The position numbers and the translations under genes were made by a program. A stretch of 61,753 bases of DNA, taken from assembly GCA_043798375.1 (NCBI GenBank), contig JAZDOS010000038.1, positions 1 to 61,753 on the forward strand, in the 5' to 3' direction. This stretch comes from JAPLMI01 sp043798375 (GTDB taxonomy: Bacteria; Omnitrophota; Gorgyraeia; 2-01-FULL-45-10). This document shows positions 47,495-56,047 of the stretch, piece by piece. Below the pieces are notes generated by a model that was not told the origin of the DNA, made no database searches, and saw nothing but the letters and a program-made list of their open reading frames with translations. How positions within the stretch are numbered: position 1 is the first letter of the stretch; each line of letters starts with the position of its first letter.

Positions 47495-48370
47495 ATGGAT
47501 CAACAGGTTAAAAAAAATCTCATCGAGTCGTACCAGGTAGACGGCGGCTTTATCGTGTATGATTGCGAAATGTTAAAGAAGATATATAAGGCATACGGCA
47601 TCGACCCGAAAAACTCGACCGATAGAAGGATCTTCGACCTGGAGGGTATAGTCCATTTTTTCCAGAAAGGCGTGGCCGACCTGTTCAAAAGGATCGGCAT
47701 AACGAAAGATGACTATGTCCTGAGCCTCGGCGAGGGAAGCGGCGCCCCTTCGCGGCTATTGGTGAAACTGACCGGCTGCAGGGTTGTCGGGGTGGATGTG
47801 AATCCGGCCCAGGTCAAGAAGGCCAGAGAAATTGCCGTCCTGCACGGAGTCCAGGATAAGGTCAAATATTACGAGCAGAACGTGGAAGAGTTCGATCTCG
47901 ACAAAAAAGATTTTACGAAAGCGTATGTCAACGAGACGTGCGGCCACTGGCAGGATAAGAGGAAGGCCTTCAACCGGATAAACAAGCATCTTGCTAAAGG
48001 CGCCAGGATAGGCTTCAATATATGGCTCGCGGGCGATAAGGGCACGCTGAACGAAGCTTACGACGCCGTCCCGGAATTCCGCCCTCTCTATAAACCGGGG
48101 ATATGGTTCCAGGAGGACCTGGGCGCTTACAAGAAACTGCTCGAGGAAGCGGGTTTCAACATATTGGAGATGGAAGACTGCACGGATGAAGTAGATATCA
48201 GGATACGGGCGAAACTGAAGAGCGGCAAAAGCGAATGGGATACCTACGCCTCCGTGATGGGCCGGAAGGCCGTCGATATCGGGTATGATTACTATAAGGG
48301 GATAGCGCTATCCCATTACGGCTACCTGAAATACGGCGTAGTCATAGCGGAGAAGAAAACGAGCCGTTAA
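47495..48370 (+). CDS. class I SAM-dependent methyltransferase
   Basis: A 291-residue Rossmann methyltransferase. LSLGEGSGAPSRLL (about residues 73-86) is the SAM-binding motif I, and VVGVDVNPAQVKKAREIA is motif II. ETCGHWQDK lies at the usual motif-IV position, where cyclopropane- and tocopherol-type methyltransferases bind substrates. It follows the ketosynthase by 12 bases and may methylate the product or an ACP-bound intermediate. The last ~11 codons reappear, with synonymous differences, at 49607-49652 beyond the AAA ATPase gene, so this 3' end has a history of rearrangement. Confidence 0.85.
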   Translation: MDQQVKKNLIESYQVDGGFIVYDCEMLKKIYKAYGIDPKNSTDRRIFDLEGIVHFFQKGVADLFKRIGITKDDYVLSLGEGSGAPSRLLVKLTGCRVVGVDVNPAQVKKAREIAVLHGVQDKVKYYEQNVEEFDLDKKDFTKAYVNETCGHWQDKRKAFNRINKHLAKGARIGFNIWLAGDKGTLNEAYDAVPEFRPLYKPGIWFQEDLGAYKKLLEEAGFNILEMEDCTDEVDIRIRAKLKSGKSEWDTYASVMGRKAVDIGYDYYKGIALSHYGYLKYGVVIAEKKTSR

Positions 48371-48375
48371 TGCCC

Positions 48376-48431
48376 TTGACTATTTTACTAAAATAGAGTA
48401 TACTCCATTTTAGTAATACTAAAATGGAGTA
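48376..48431 (+). promoter_or_regulatory. promoter and three-half-site operator of the first DUF4143 ATPase gene
   Basis: TTGACT (48376-48381), 17 bases, TATACT (48399-48404). The -10 box is the centre of a 28-bp palindrome (48387-48414) made of two ACTAAAATRGAGTA half sites facing each other. A third half site in direct orientation lies at 48418-48431. Only two positions break the symmetry. Confidence 0.8.
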
Positions 48432-48439
48432 ACAAGCCC

Positions 48440-49603
48440 ATGAAAAATATCAAACGGATTTTGAAGATGGAATTGCCGCGGGGGCAATCGGCCTTTTTGT
48501 GGGGAGCCCGCAAGACCGGCAAGACGACGTACCTTAAAGAAAGGTTTCCTGATGGCTTGGTGTATGATTTTCTAAAGACAGATTTATACCTGAATATGGT
48601 CAAGAACCCTTCGCTTTTACGCCAGCAAATACTCGCGAAGGACAATACGGCATTGAAGGAACCTATTATATTGGATGAGGTGCAAAAGGTTCCTCATGTA
48701 CTGGATGAGGTGCATTGGCTGATAGAAAACAGAAAGTTAAGGTTCGTGCTTTGCGGATCGAGCGCCAGAAAACTGAAAAGGGGCCACGCCAATCTTTTGG
48801 GCGGCAGGGCCTGGCGATACGAGATGTTCCCTCTTGTCAGCCGGGAGGTCGGAAAGCTCGATATATTGCGCGCCCTGAATCACGGAATGATACCGGCGCA
48901 TTATTTGCAGGATGAGAAAGAATGCAAGAAATCCCTGGGGGCGTACGTGCAGGATTACCTGCGGGAGGAAGTATTTGCCGAAGGATTGACGCGGAATATC
49001 CCGGCGTTTTCGCGATTCTTTGACGCTTTTGGATATTCTCACGGCGAATTGACCAATTATAATAATATCGCCGGCGAATGCGGCGTCGATTCCAAAACGG
49101 TCAAAGAATACTATCAGATTCTCGTGGATACTTTGCTGGCCATCAGGCTCGAGCCTTTTAAAAAAAGACAATCACGGGATGTGATCATAAAGGCCGCGAA
49201 ATATTATATGTTCGATGTAGGTGTCGCCGGGTATTTGACAAAGAGGCATCTGACGGAACAACGGGGCGCGGAATTCGGCAGGGCATTCGAACATTTTATA
49301 CTGATGGAAGTAGCGGCGTATAGATCTTACAGCGAAAAAGATTTTACCATAAATTTTTGGAGGACGAAATCCGGGCTTGAAGTAGATTTTGTGCTTGGCG
49401 CCGGCGAGGTTTGCTTAGAGGTGAAAGGTGGGAAGCGGCTTGGTAAAAGGGATATGAACGGGATAAGCGTTTTTACCGAAACATATTCACCGAAGAGAAG
49501 CATCATAGTTTGCGGCGAACCGGAGAAGAGGCTCGCCGGGAAAGTGGAGATATTGCCCTGGGAGCAATTTCTGGACGATCTCTGGGATGGCCGTATATTA
49601 TAA
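48440..49603 (+). CDS. AAA ATPase with DUF4143 domain (first copy)
   Basis: An AAA_14-type ATPase: Walker A GARKTGKTT at 22-30, Walker B IILDEVQ ending near residue 82, sensor-like LCGSSARKLKRG. A winged-helix-like middle (NYNNIAGECGVDSKTVKEYY) is followed by the C-terminal DUF4143 domain with a PD-(D/E)XK-like core (EVDFVLG, CLEVKGG). The family is widespread and of unknown function. Here the gene interrupts a methyltransferase-ketosynthase operon, carries its own operator-controlled promoter, and has a paralog at 56048. It may be an autonomous, selfish or defence-type module. Confidence 0.88.
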   Translation: MKNIKRILKMELPRGQSAFLWGARKTGKTTYLKERFPDGLVYDFLKTDLYLNMVKNPSLLRQQILAKDNTALKEPIILDEVQKVPHVLDEVHWLIENRKLRFVLCGSSARKLKRGHANLLGGRAWRYEMFPLVSREVGKLDILRALNHGMIPAHYLQDEKECKKSLGAYVQDYLREEVFAEGLTRNIPAFSRFFDAFGYSHGELTNYNNIAGECGVDSKTVKEYYQILVDTLLAIRLEPFKKRQSRDVIIKAAKYYMFDVGVAGYLTKRHLTEQRGAEFGRAFEHFILMEVAAYRSYSEKDFTINFWRTKSGLEVDFVLGAGEVCLEVKGGKRLGKRDMNGISVFTETYSPKRSIIVCGEPEKRLAGKVEILPWEQFLDDLWDGRIL

Positions 49604-49606
49604 TCG

Positions 49607-49652
49607 CCTGAAATACGGCGTCGTCATAGCGGAGAAGAAGAGGGAAGCATAA
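49607..49652 (+). pseudogene. displaced 3' tail of a methyltransferase gene
   Basis: CCTGAAATACGGCGT...GAGAAGAA matches 48325-48357 at 32 of 33 positions and encodes LKYGVVIAEKKREA followed by TAA. The stop overlaps the start of the next ketosynthase (TAATG), so the original methyltransferase-ketosynthase coupling is still visible. The coding body upstream is replaced by the AAA ATPase gene. Confidence 0.85.
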
Positions 49653-50950
49653 TGGCTAAGAGGGTTGTGATAACAGGGTTAGGGCCTATATCATCTGTGG
49701 GGATTGGGTGCGGTGCGATGTGGGATTCGATTTTGAACAAACGCCTTAATCTTGTTAAAAAGACTTATTCGGTCGATAACGAAAAATGGGGAGAGTTTTA
49801 TCTGCATAAAATCAAAAATTTTAATATTAAGGATTTTAACCTTCCAAAAGAAAATTTTAGATTTATCAGCGAAACAAGGACTGTAAAGAAAGAAGACACG
49901 GATCTTTACTACTTTTTAGCGGTAATAAAATTGGCCATCGATGACAGCGGGCTCAAATATGACTACGAACGGAATGACATCGGTTTGATTTTGACTCAAG
50001 AAAATCCGGGCATTGAGATCTTTTTTGAAGAGTTGATGGATTCCGCATATGAGATATTTAATCGCCTGAAAGAGAAGAAGGTATCCAAGTTAAAATTGGC
50101 GCAGGAAATCTATCGATCCGGCGCCGAAGAGAGAGGCTACAATCTGCAAACGTTCTCGTATCTTTTCTCAACCGCCAAAGTTTTTGACCTGCATGGATAT
50201 TCGCTATTTATAAATAACGCGTGCGCGTCGGGCCTATTTGCCATCGAGGCCGCGGCGCAGCAGATACGCGCGGGCACTTCGCCTGCCGTAGTAGTAGCCG
50301 CTTGCGATGATCCTACGAGGATATATAAATATTTGTGGTTTAAAAGGAACAAGCTATATGCCGAAGATGGCATCACCAGGCCGTTTTCGACCGATTCAAA
50401 CGGCATTGTTTTCGGTGATGGGGGAGCCGCCCTGGTTTTAGAGGATCTGGAATATGCCAGAAAAAGAAAAGCGCGCATATACGCCGAATATCTTGGGGGC
50501 GGTTTTTCTTTAGAAGGCTGGAAGGTAACAGTACCGAATATCGCCGATGATTTTTATACGAGATCATTCAAAAAAGCCCTCAATAATTCAAAGATAAAGC
50601 CTGACGAGATTGACCTCGTGAATCCGCATGGTGTTGGGATGAAAATTACGGATACATATGAAGCGAACACGATCAACAATATTTTTAAGGACAGGAAACC
50701 GTCAATCAGCGCTTTTAAGCCGTTGGTAGGCCACAATTTGGGCGGAAGCGCTCTGCTTGAAACTGCCATTTCACTGCTGGCTTTGAAAAATAATGTCATC
50801 CCGGCTACATTAAACTGCGAGAACCAGAACACAAAACTTAACCTTAATATTGTCAAAGAAAATAAGAAAACAAAGCTCGATACCGTTGCCAAAATGTCGT
50901 GCGGTTTTTCCGGGTTTAACGGTGTTTGTATTTTTAGAAAATATAGCTAA
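49652..50950 (+). CDS. divergent ketosynthase with intact triad, AT-rich
   Basis: A 432-residue thiolase-fold protein of the KAS family. Cys191 in NNACASG, His326 in NPHGVG and His361 in LVGHNLGG provide a complete triad, so it should condense or transfer acyl groups. It is far from the other two ketosynthases in sequence and has a long insert at about residues 115-165. Codon use is much richer in A and T than in the genes at 43.5-48.4 kb, suggesting a separate origin. Its start overlaps the displaced methyltransferase tail. Confidence 0.87.
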   Translation: MAKRVVITGLGPISSVGIGCGAMWDSILNKRLNLVKKTYSVDNEKWGEFYLHKIKNFNIKDFNLPKENFRFISETRTVKKEDTDLYYFLAVIKLAIDDSGLKYDYERNDIGLILTQENPGIEIFFEELMDSAYEIFNRLKEKKVSKLKLAQEIYRSGAEERGYNLQTFSYLFSTAKVFDLHGYSLFINNACASGLFAIEAAAQQIRAGTSPAVVVAACDDPTRIYKYLWFKRNKLYAEDGITRPFSTDSNGIVFGDGGAALVLEDLEYARKRKARIYAEYLGGGFSLEGWKVTVPNIADDFYTRSFKKALNNSKIKPDEIDLVNPHGVGMKITDTYEANTINNIFKDRKPSISAFKPLVGHNLGGSALLETAISLLALKNNVIPATLNCENQNTKLNLNIVKENKKTKLDTVAKMSCGFSGFNGVCIFRKYS

Positions 50951-50983
50951 CCTTTTCTATGTCTATTTCAAGGATATGTGGTT

Positions 50984-51568
50984 ATGAGGGTAATGATATT
51001 AGATGGATCAGATAAAAATGATGACGCGATGAATAATGCCCGTCAAATAACCGAGAAGTTCTTTAAGAGTGCAAACCACGAGATTAATGCTTTTACTCTT
51101 CGGGATTTACGCATAGCGCCATGTTGTGGTTTTTTTTGTTGTTGGATAAAAACCCCCGGTATTTGTATTGTAAACGATATAGCGTGTGATATTGGAAAAA
51201 GTGCCATGATTAGCGATTATTGGATATTTTTTACACCAGTTACATTTGGTGGATATTCATCAGAGCTTAAAAAAGCAATCGACAGAATGACCCCTATTCT
51301 ATTACCACATTTTACTAAAGCAAGAGGAGAGGTGCATCATAAGCCTCGCTACGAAAATCATCCTCATCTTGTAGTTTTCGGATCAACTAAAAACTACGAT
51401 GCGGAAATCGAAGATATTTTTAATAGCCTTACTCAAAGGAATTCTATCAATTTTCATAACAGGTCAGTTGCTAGCAAAGTTATTTTACAGACCGATAGTT
51501 TAAATACGATTAAAGCGAAGGTTATAGAAGCATTTAGCAAGGTAGTTATCAATCGAGAGTATGAATAA
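50984..51568 (+). CDS. flavodoxin-fold NAD(P)H-dependent oxidoreductase
   Basis: A 194-residue protein of the NADPH-dependent FMN reductase/iron-sulfur flavoprotein group. ILDGSDKND is the phosphate-binding turn of FMN, and PCCGFFCCWIKTPGICIVND is the cysteine-rich segment of the family (usually CxGCxxCW.KTPG.C). FTPVTFGGYSSELKKAIDR completes the FMN site. It shares low GC with the ketosynthase before it and overlaps a second flavoprotein gene by 8 bases. ATG 50984 with AAGGA upstream is preferred over GTG 50978. Confidence 0.85.
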   Translation: MRVMILDGSDKNDDAMNNARQITEKFFKSANHEINAFTLRDLRIAPCCGFFCCWIKTPGICIVNDIACDIGKSAMISDYWIFFTPVTFGGYSSELKKAIDRMTPILLPHFTKARGEVHHKPRYENHPHLVVFGSTKNYDAEIEDIFNSLTQRNSINFHNRSVASKVILQTDSLNTIKAKVIEAFSKVVINREYE

Positions 51569-52286
51569 AAGAATTCTTTTTTTAATAGGAAGTCCAAAGC
51601 CTAAGGCTGAAAGCGCCTCTGTATCAATTGAAGCGCGGTTTATAAAGTGCTTCCGTAAAAAATCTTTTGATCTAAAGAGGATTAATCTTGCGCAAGCCGT
51701 TACAACAGAAGTTGATAAAAATATACTGCTTGCCGCAGTGGACAATAGTGACATCCTTGTTTTAATAAGCCCTGTTTACTTGGATACTGCACCGTCATTT
51801 GTAATCAAGGCGATGGAGTTCTTAAATAAAAAGAAACATTTGATAAATACTCCGAAGAAGATGCTTGCCATTTCTATTTGTGGTTATCCAGAAGCCTTTC
51901 ATAACGATACGGTTTTGCGAGTTTATAAGCGTTTTGCAGACGATATGGGTTTTATATGGATTGGCGGCCTAGCAATTGGGGAAGGTCCAGCTTATGTTTA
52001 TGGACGGCAAATATTTTCAGCAATTGGTATGTATCATTGGCTGAAAAAATCTATTGCTTTAATTGCTCACGCACTTGTGGAGGGAAAGACAGTACCAGAA
52101 GAAGCCATAGAACTTATGAAAATATCGGTTATTCCTAATTGGCTTTACACACAAGTGGGTATTTTATGTGTAAAAATATTAGCCCTCAAAAATGGCGTGT
52201 GGAATTTATATAACCGTCCTTATGCCTTGCAGCCTTATAGGGATGTGTTAAAAACTGAGAGTCGAACGAACGGATCCGGAAAATGA
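51561..52286 (+). CDS. second flavodoxin-fold NAD(P)H-dependent oxidoreductase
   Basis: FLIGSPKPKAESASVSIEAR gives the FMN phosphate loop, and LISPVYLDTAPSFVIKAMEFL plus SICGYPEAFHND the isoalloxazine-side loops. The C-terminal ~70 residues are helical and extend beyond a standard flavodoxin. At 241 residues it is larger than its upstream neighbour and not its close copy. It overlaps the histidine kinase start (ATGA). A redox role in product tailoring or signalling is possible but not shown. Confidence 0.8.
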   Translation: MNKRILFLIGSPKPKAESASVSIEARFIKCFRKKSFDLKRINLAQAVTTEVDKNILLAAVDNSDILVLISPVYLDTAPSFVIKAMEFLNKKKHLINTPKKMLAISICGYPEAFHNDTVLRVYKRFADDMGFIWIGGLAIGEGPAYVYGRQIFSAIGMYHWLKKSIALIAHALVEGKTVPEEAIELMKISVIPNWLYTQVGILCVKILALKNGVWNLYNRPYALQPYRDVLKTESRTNGSGK

Positions 52287-54430
52287 ATTTTTATGTATTA
52301 TCCAGCTTTATAGCGAGTATATCTCTGTTAGCAATGGGCATGTTTATGTTCATAAATAGTAAATCTCGAATACATATAAGGATATGGGGTTATGCTTGTT
52401 TCAGCGTATTGTTCTGGCAGGTAGGTAGTTTTGGATTTTCTACAGCAACGTCTAAAGAAATGGCATTCTACTGGTGGCAGTTTGCGCATATAGGAACAAT
52501 GCTTGCGCCACCCATATTTTTCCACTTCGTCTGTCTTTATCTCGGGATCAGAAAAAAATGGCTACAAGTTTCTGCATATATCATTTCAATCCTTTTTATA
52601 ATGATAAATTTTTATTGGGGCAGATATTTTATAGGAGATTTACGACTTACATCCGATCATTTCTATTATATAGACTGGTTTCATTATCGTAATCCCCTTT
52701 TTATTCTTTATTATTTAATGGCTTATGTCCTGCTACTGGGGTATTCCTTTATTATATTGGTGAAAAATTTTATGCTTTCTCATGGTATTCGACGTAAACA
52801 ATACAAATATTTTATTATAGGATCGATTGTTGGTTGGAGTGGTCCAATAGGAATAATAATTTCTTATTTCAGGATCGATTTATATGCTTATACTAATTTT
52901 CTCATGGGGATATTCCCACTTATAATGGGTTACGCCATTATTCGTCATCAATTGATGGATATTGAAGTAATTATAAAGAAGACACTTGTTTTTGCCGGAC
53001 TTTTAGCTTCAGTTTTTGCGATATTGATTCTACCTACATTACTCATCCAGGAATATATATTAAGGGCTGCAAATTTTGGCGGTAGAATGATAGGCCTTAC
53101 AATTAGCGGTATCATAATAATTTTGACCATGCGCCGGATCGAGACGTTCCTCATAAACATCACCGACAAATACCTCTTCCAGAAGAAATACGATTATAAG
53201 GAATTACTGAAGACTTTTACGTCAGAAGTTCTTACGGTATTAGAGCTGGATAAACTCATGGATCTTACTATTAGCAAACTTACTGATATCGTTAAGCTGA
53301 ATTCCTGTGCCGTGCTGCTCTTCGACGACGAGAAACAACAGTTTGAAGTTATGGCGTCTCATAACATAAAAGATCCGTCAATAACGTTGATACGGCCGGA
53401 CGGGATCGTTACGTTCATGGACGAGACGCACGGTTATATACTCGTAAAAGAGATGCGCGATAAGAAGATATCGATACCGGCATCCATACAAGAAATAATA
53501 GATAAGCTTAACGCCGAGCTTATCATCCCCATGGTCATGCACGACGAAGTCATCGGAGTCCTGTCGCTCGGCAAGAAGAAATCGGACGAGGAATATACAC
53601 AGGATGATCTCGACATACTCTTACCGCTGGCCAAGACGCTCGCGATAGCGATATCGAACGCCCAGCTTTTCGTCGAGCTCGGGAAGACACAGGCGGAGGC
53701 GGCGCAGAACGAAAAAATGGCGGTTATCGGGACGCTTTCGGCCGGCATTAATCACGAGATCTGTAACCCCCTCGGCATCGCGCGCGGCCAATGCGAGGCG
53801 TTTCTCCTGAATATCAAAGATGGCCTGTATAAGCATAAGACTACAGAGGAACTTTTTGCCAAGGCAAAAGAGATTATGGCGAAAGTCATACATGAAACGG
53901 ACAGGGCGACGTCCATCACGAAGAAGCTTTCCGGATTTGCCAAACCCGCGAAGGGCGAATCGGAAAGTGTCAATGTAGACAAGGAAATCGAGGATGTGAT
54001 CGGCCTGGTGGGTTATGAATTGAAACTCGAGAAGATAGAATTTACCAAAGATATCGAGAAGGATCTGCCGAATATCTTCGTCGATAAGAAGCAGTTTCAG
54101 GAGGTCCTTTTCAACTTAATCAGGAACGCCGGGCAGGCGATCGGAGAGAGGGGCAAGATTGCGATCACGGCAAAACAGGATAGAAATAAGGTATTCATAG
54201 ATATCAAGGATAGCGGCTCGGGCATACCTGAAGACAAGATAAAACAGCTCTTTAATCCGTTCTTTACGACTAAGGACCCGGGAAAGGGAACGGGCCTGGG
54301 GCTCTTCATTGTCCGCCAGGTCGTCGAAAAGAACGGCGGCAGGATACATCTCAAAGAGACAAAGGTCGGCGAGGGAACGACGTTCACGCTCGAATTCCCA
54401 GCAGTGATCGAGGAAGCAAAGACAAAATAA
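52283..54430 (+). CDS. hybrid histidine kinase: 7TM N-terminus, GAF, HisKA, HATPase
   Basis: Residues ~1-270 contain about eight hydrophobic helices of the histidine-kinase N-terminal 7TM type. A GAF domain (about 300-450), a HisKA dimerisation domain with the phosphorylated histidine in GINHEICNPL, and a HATPase_c domain with NLIRNAGQAI, DSGSGIP and GKGTGLGL follow. The first ~840 bases are AT-rich, and from about 53128 the composition switches to the host pattern, so the gene looks like a fusion of an acquired sensor to a resident kinase. The expected partners are the receivers at 57189 and 57573. A second, diverged copy of its last 27 codons lies at 55880. Confidence 0.88.
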   Translation: MNFYVLSSFIASISLLAMGMFMFINSKSRIHIRIWGYACFSVLFWQVGSFGFSTATSKEMAFYWWQFAHIGTMLAPPIFFHFVCLYLGIRKKWLQVSAYIISILFIMINFYWGRYFIGDLRLTSDHFYYIDWFHYRNPLFILYYLMAYVLLLGYSFIILVKNFMLSHGIRRKQYKYFIIGSIVGWSGPIGIIISYFRIDLYAYTNFLMGIFPLIMGYAIIRHQLMDIEVIIKKTLVFAGLLASVFAILILPTLLIQEYILRAANFGGRMIGLTISGIIIILTMRRIETFLINITDKYLFQKKYDYKELLKTFTSEVLTVLELDKLMDLTISKLTDIVKLNSCAVLLFDDEKQQFEVMASHNIKDPSITLIRPDGIVTFMDETHGYILVKEMRDKKISIPASIQEIIDKLNAELIIPMVMHDEVIGVLSLGKKKSDEEYTQDDLDILLPLAKTLAIAISNAQLFVELGKTQAEAAQNEKMAVIGTLSAGINHEICNPLGIARGQCEAFLLNIKDGLYKHKTTEELFAKAKEIMAKVIHETDRATSITKKLSGFAKPAKGESESVNVDKEIEDVIGLVGYELKLEKIEFTKDIEKDLPNIFVDKKQFQEVLFNLIRNAGQAIGERGKIAITAKQDRNKVFIDIKDSGSGIPEDKIKQLFNPFFTTKDPGKGTGLGLFIVRQVVEKNGGRIHLKETKVGEGTTFTLEFPAVIEEAKTK

Positions 54431-54450
54431 CAATTAAAGATGTATAGTAT

Positions 54451-55941
54451 ATGGTAAAAGATAAATACGATGTTATTATCATAGGTGCCGGAATATCAGG
54501 ACTTATAGCAGGTACGCACCTTGCAAAAAACGGACTTAAAGTTCTTATCGTCGACAAGAATAATATTGCCGGCGGTTGTTATACATCTTTCAGACGGAAT
54601 GGTTTCATGTTTGATGCCGGTGCGCAAGTTATTGGCAGCAGCGGCAGATCAAATGTGCTTGGTTCAATTTTGAATTCACTGGAAGTCGACATTGATTTTG
54701 TGAAATTAAAAGTTACCGATTTAGTACACTTCCCGAAAGAGACGATGCCGGTCGATGGTGATTCCGAAAAATTCAAAACATACTTAAAAGAAAGGTTCAA
54801 AACCGAGAAAGATAATATCGAAAGGTTTTTCAAGATATTCTCCGAAGCAGATGGCAGTTTAAAAATATTATACGTGATGAGGAAATACGCGGATTTTACC
54901 TATCAACAGGTGTTGGACGGCTTCTTTAAAAATGATATTCTTAAAAGTATTTTTTCCTCCCAAGCGGGATACTTAGGGCTTCCGCCGAAAAAGGTCTCGG
55001 CTGTTTCAGCAATATTATTGTTAAAAACTTATATTATTGATGGCGCGTATTATCCGATGGGCAGTTCTCAGGCACTGAGCGATGCCATTGTCGGCACATT
55101 TAAGAAATTTGGCGGAACTTTATTATTGAATTCAGAAGTAAAAAAAATATTAATAAGGACTAATACCGCTAAAGGGATATTATTGGATGATATGGAGTTT
55201 TTGTCCGATTTTATAATTATAGCATCGGATATCAAGCGTGCGTATACAAAATTACTAGAACCAAACCAAATAAGAATTAACAGAGAGTTTTATACAAAAC
55301 TAAATAGATTTAAACTGGGAGATTCAGGCTGTATTTTATATCTTGGCATATCAAAGAACGTTAATTTAGAGAATATGAATGGGTGGTATTATTCGTCATA
55401 CGACATAAACAGGGCATTTAAAACATTTATGAATGTGCATACTCCGACACAATATGATAAGTCGCTTTCGAAAAGTGGCGATAATATTCTTATAGCAACA
55501 TTTCCTTTTTGTTATGCGGAGGACAGAAAAACAGAGCGAAAAGAATTCAAAATCAACCTCATGAAAAAATTATTGTCTAGGTTGGAAGAGCGCATACCGG
55601 AGATTAAGGGAAATATTATTATGAAAGAACTTGCAACGCCTTTAACGATCGAAAGGTATACTTTTAATTCAGGCGGGTCTCTTTATGGATGGGCTCAATT
55701 ACCTAATCAGACTCATAAGAACTGCTTCCCAATTGGTTCACCAGTGAAAGGGCTGTTTCACGCAGGGCATTGGACTTTGCCCGGTGGTGGCATCGTAGCT
55801 GTGGCAACATCAGGGATCAATGCGGCTAAGAGAATTTTAAAAAAGATTGAAATGAGTAGAAAAACTTTTATCACCGTACCTCAAAGAGACGAAGGTCGGC
55901 GAGGGGACGACGTTTACGCTCGAATTCCCCGCAGCGACTGA
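54451..55941 (+). CDS. CrtI/carotenoid-isomerase-like FAD-dependent oxidoreductase
   Basis: DVIIIGAGISGLIAGTHLA is the dinucleotide-binding fold at the N-terminus, IAGGCYTSFRRNGFMFDAG is the CrtI-type signature, and LFHAGHWTLPGGGIVAVATSG the C-terminal FAD-binding block. It belongs to the phytoene desaturase/isomerase superfamily, which also appears in non-carotenoid lipid pathways. No phytoene synthase is nearby. Natural homology ends near base 55857. The last ~28 codons run out of frame through the tail of a histidine kinase gene (55880-55972), so the C-terminus is chimaeric. AT-rich composition suggests acquisition. Confidence 0.85.
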   Translation: MVKDKYDVIIIGAGISGLIAGTHLAKNGLKVLIVDKNNIAGGCYTSFRRNGFMFDAGAQVIGSSGRSNVLGSILNSLEVDIDFVKLKVTDLVHFPKETMPVDGDSEKFKTYLKERFKTEKDNIERFFKIFSEADGSLKILYVMRKYADFTYQQVLDGFFKNDILKSIFSSQAGYLGLPPKKVSAVSAILLLKTYIIDGAYYPMGSSQALSDAIVGTFKKFGGTLLLNSEVKKILIRTNTAKGILLDDMEFLSDFIIIASDIKRAYTKLLEPNQIRINREFYTKLNRFKLGDSGCILYLGISKNVNLENMNGWYYSSYDINRAFKTFMNVHTPTQYDKSLSKSGDNILIATFPFCYAEDRKTERKEFKINLMKKLLSRLEERIPEIKGNIIMKELATPLTIERYTFNSGGSLYGWAQLPNQTHKNCFPIGSPVKGLFHAGHWTLPGGGIVAVATSGINAAKRILKKIEMSRKTFITVPQRDEGRRGDDVYARIPRSD

Positions 55942-55972
55942 AGAAGCGAAGACAGAAGTAAAGGGTAAATAA
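55880..55972 (+). pseudogene. orphan 3' tail of a histidine kinase gene
   Basis: The 31 codons encode LKETKVGEGTTFTLEF and end in TAA. They match the kinase end at 54350-54430, and most differences are synonymous (ACA/ACG, GGA/GGG, TTC/TTT, CCA/CCC). A paralogous kinase that evolved under selection has therefore lost its body here, or the upstream kinase was replaced by recombination. Confidence 0.85.
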
Positions 55973-56009
55973 GGTTTCGCTATGCCTGTAATTTATCCTG
56001 ATAAATTAC

Positions 56010-56038
56010 TTGACAAAAGCAAATTGTCATGGTAGATT
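56010..56038 (+). promoter_or_regulatory. promoter with short palindrome before the second DUF4143 ATPase
   Basis: TTGACA at 56010-56015 and TAGATT at 56033-56038, 17 bases apart. The -35 box starts the palindrome TGACA-N9-TGTCA (56011-56029), which lies fully in the spacer region. Confidence 0.6.
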
Positions 56039-56047
56039 TATAATATC

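Noticed and set aside
54451..55941. Carotenoid biosynthesis locus based on the CrtI-like gene
   Set aside because: No phytoene synthase, cyclase or isoprenoid gene is present. The superfamily includes non-carotenoid lipid enzymes.
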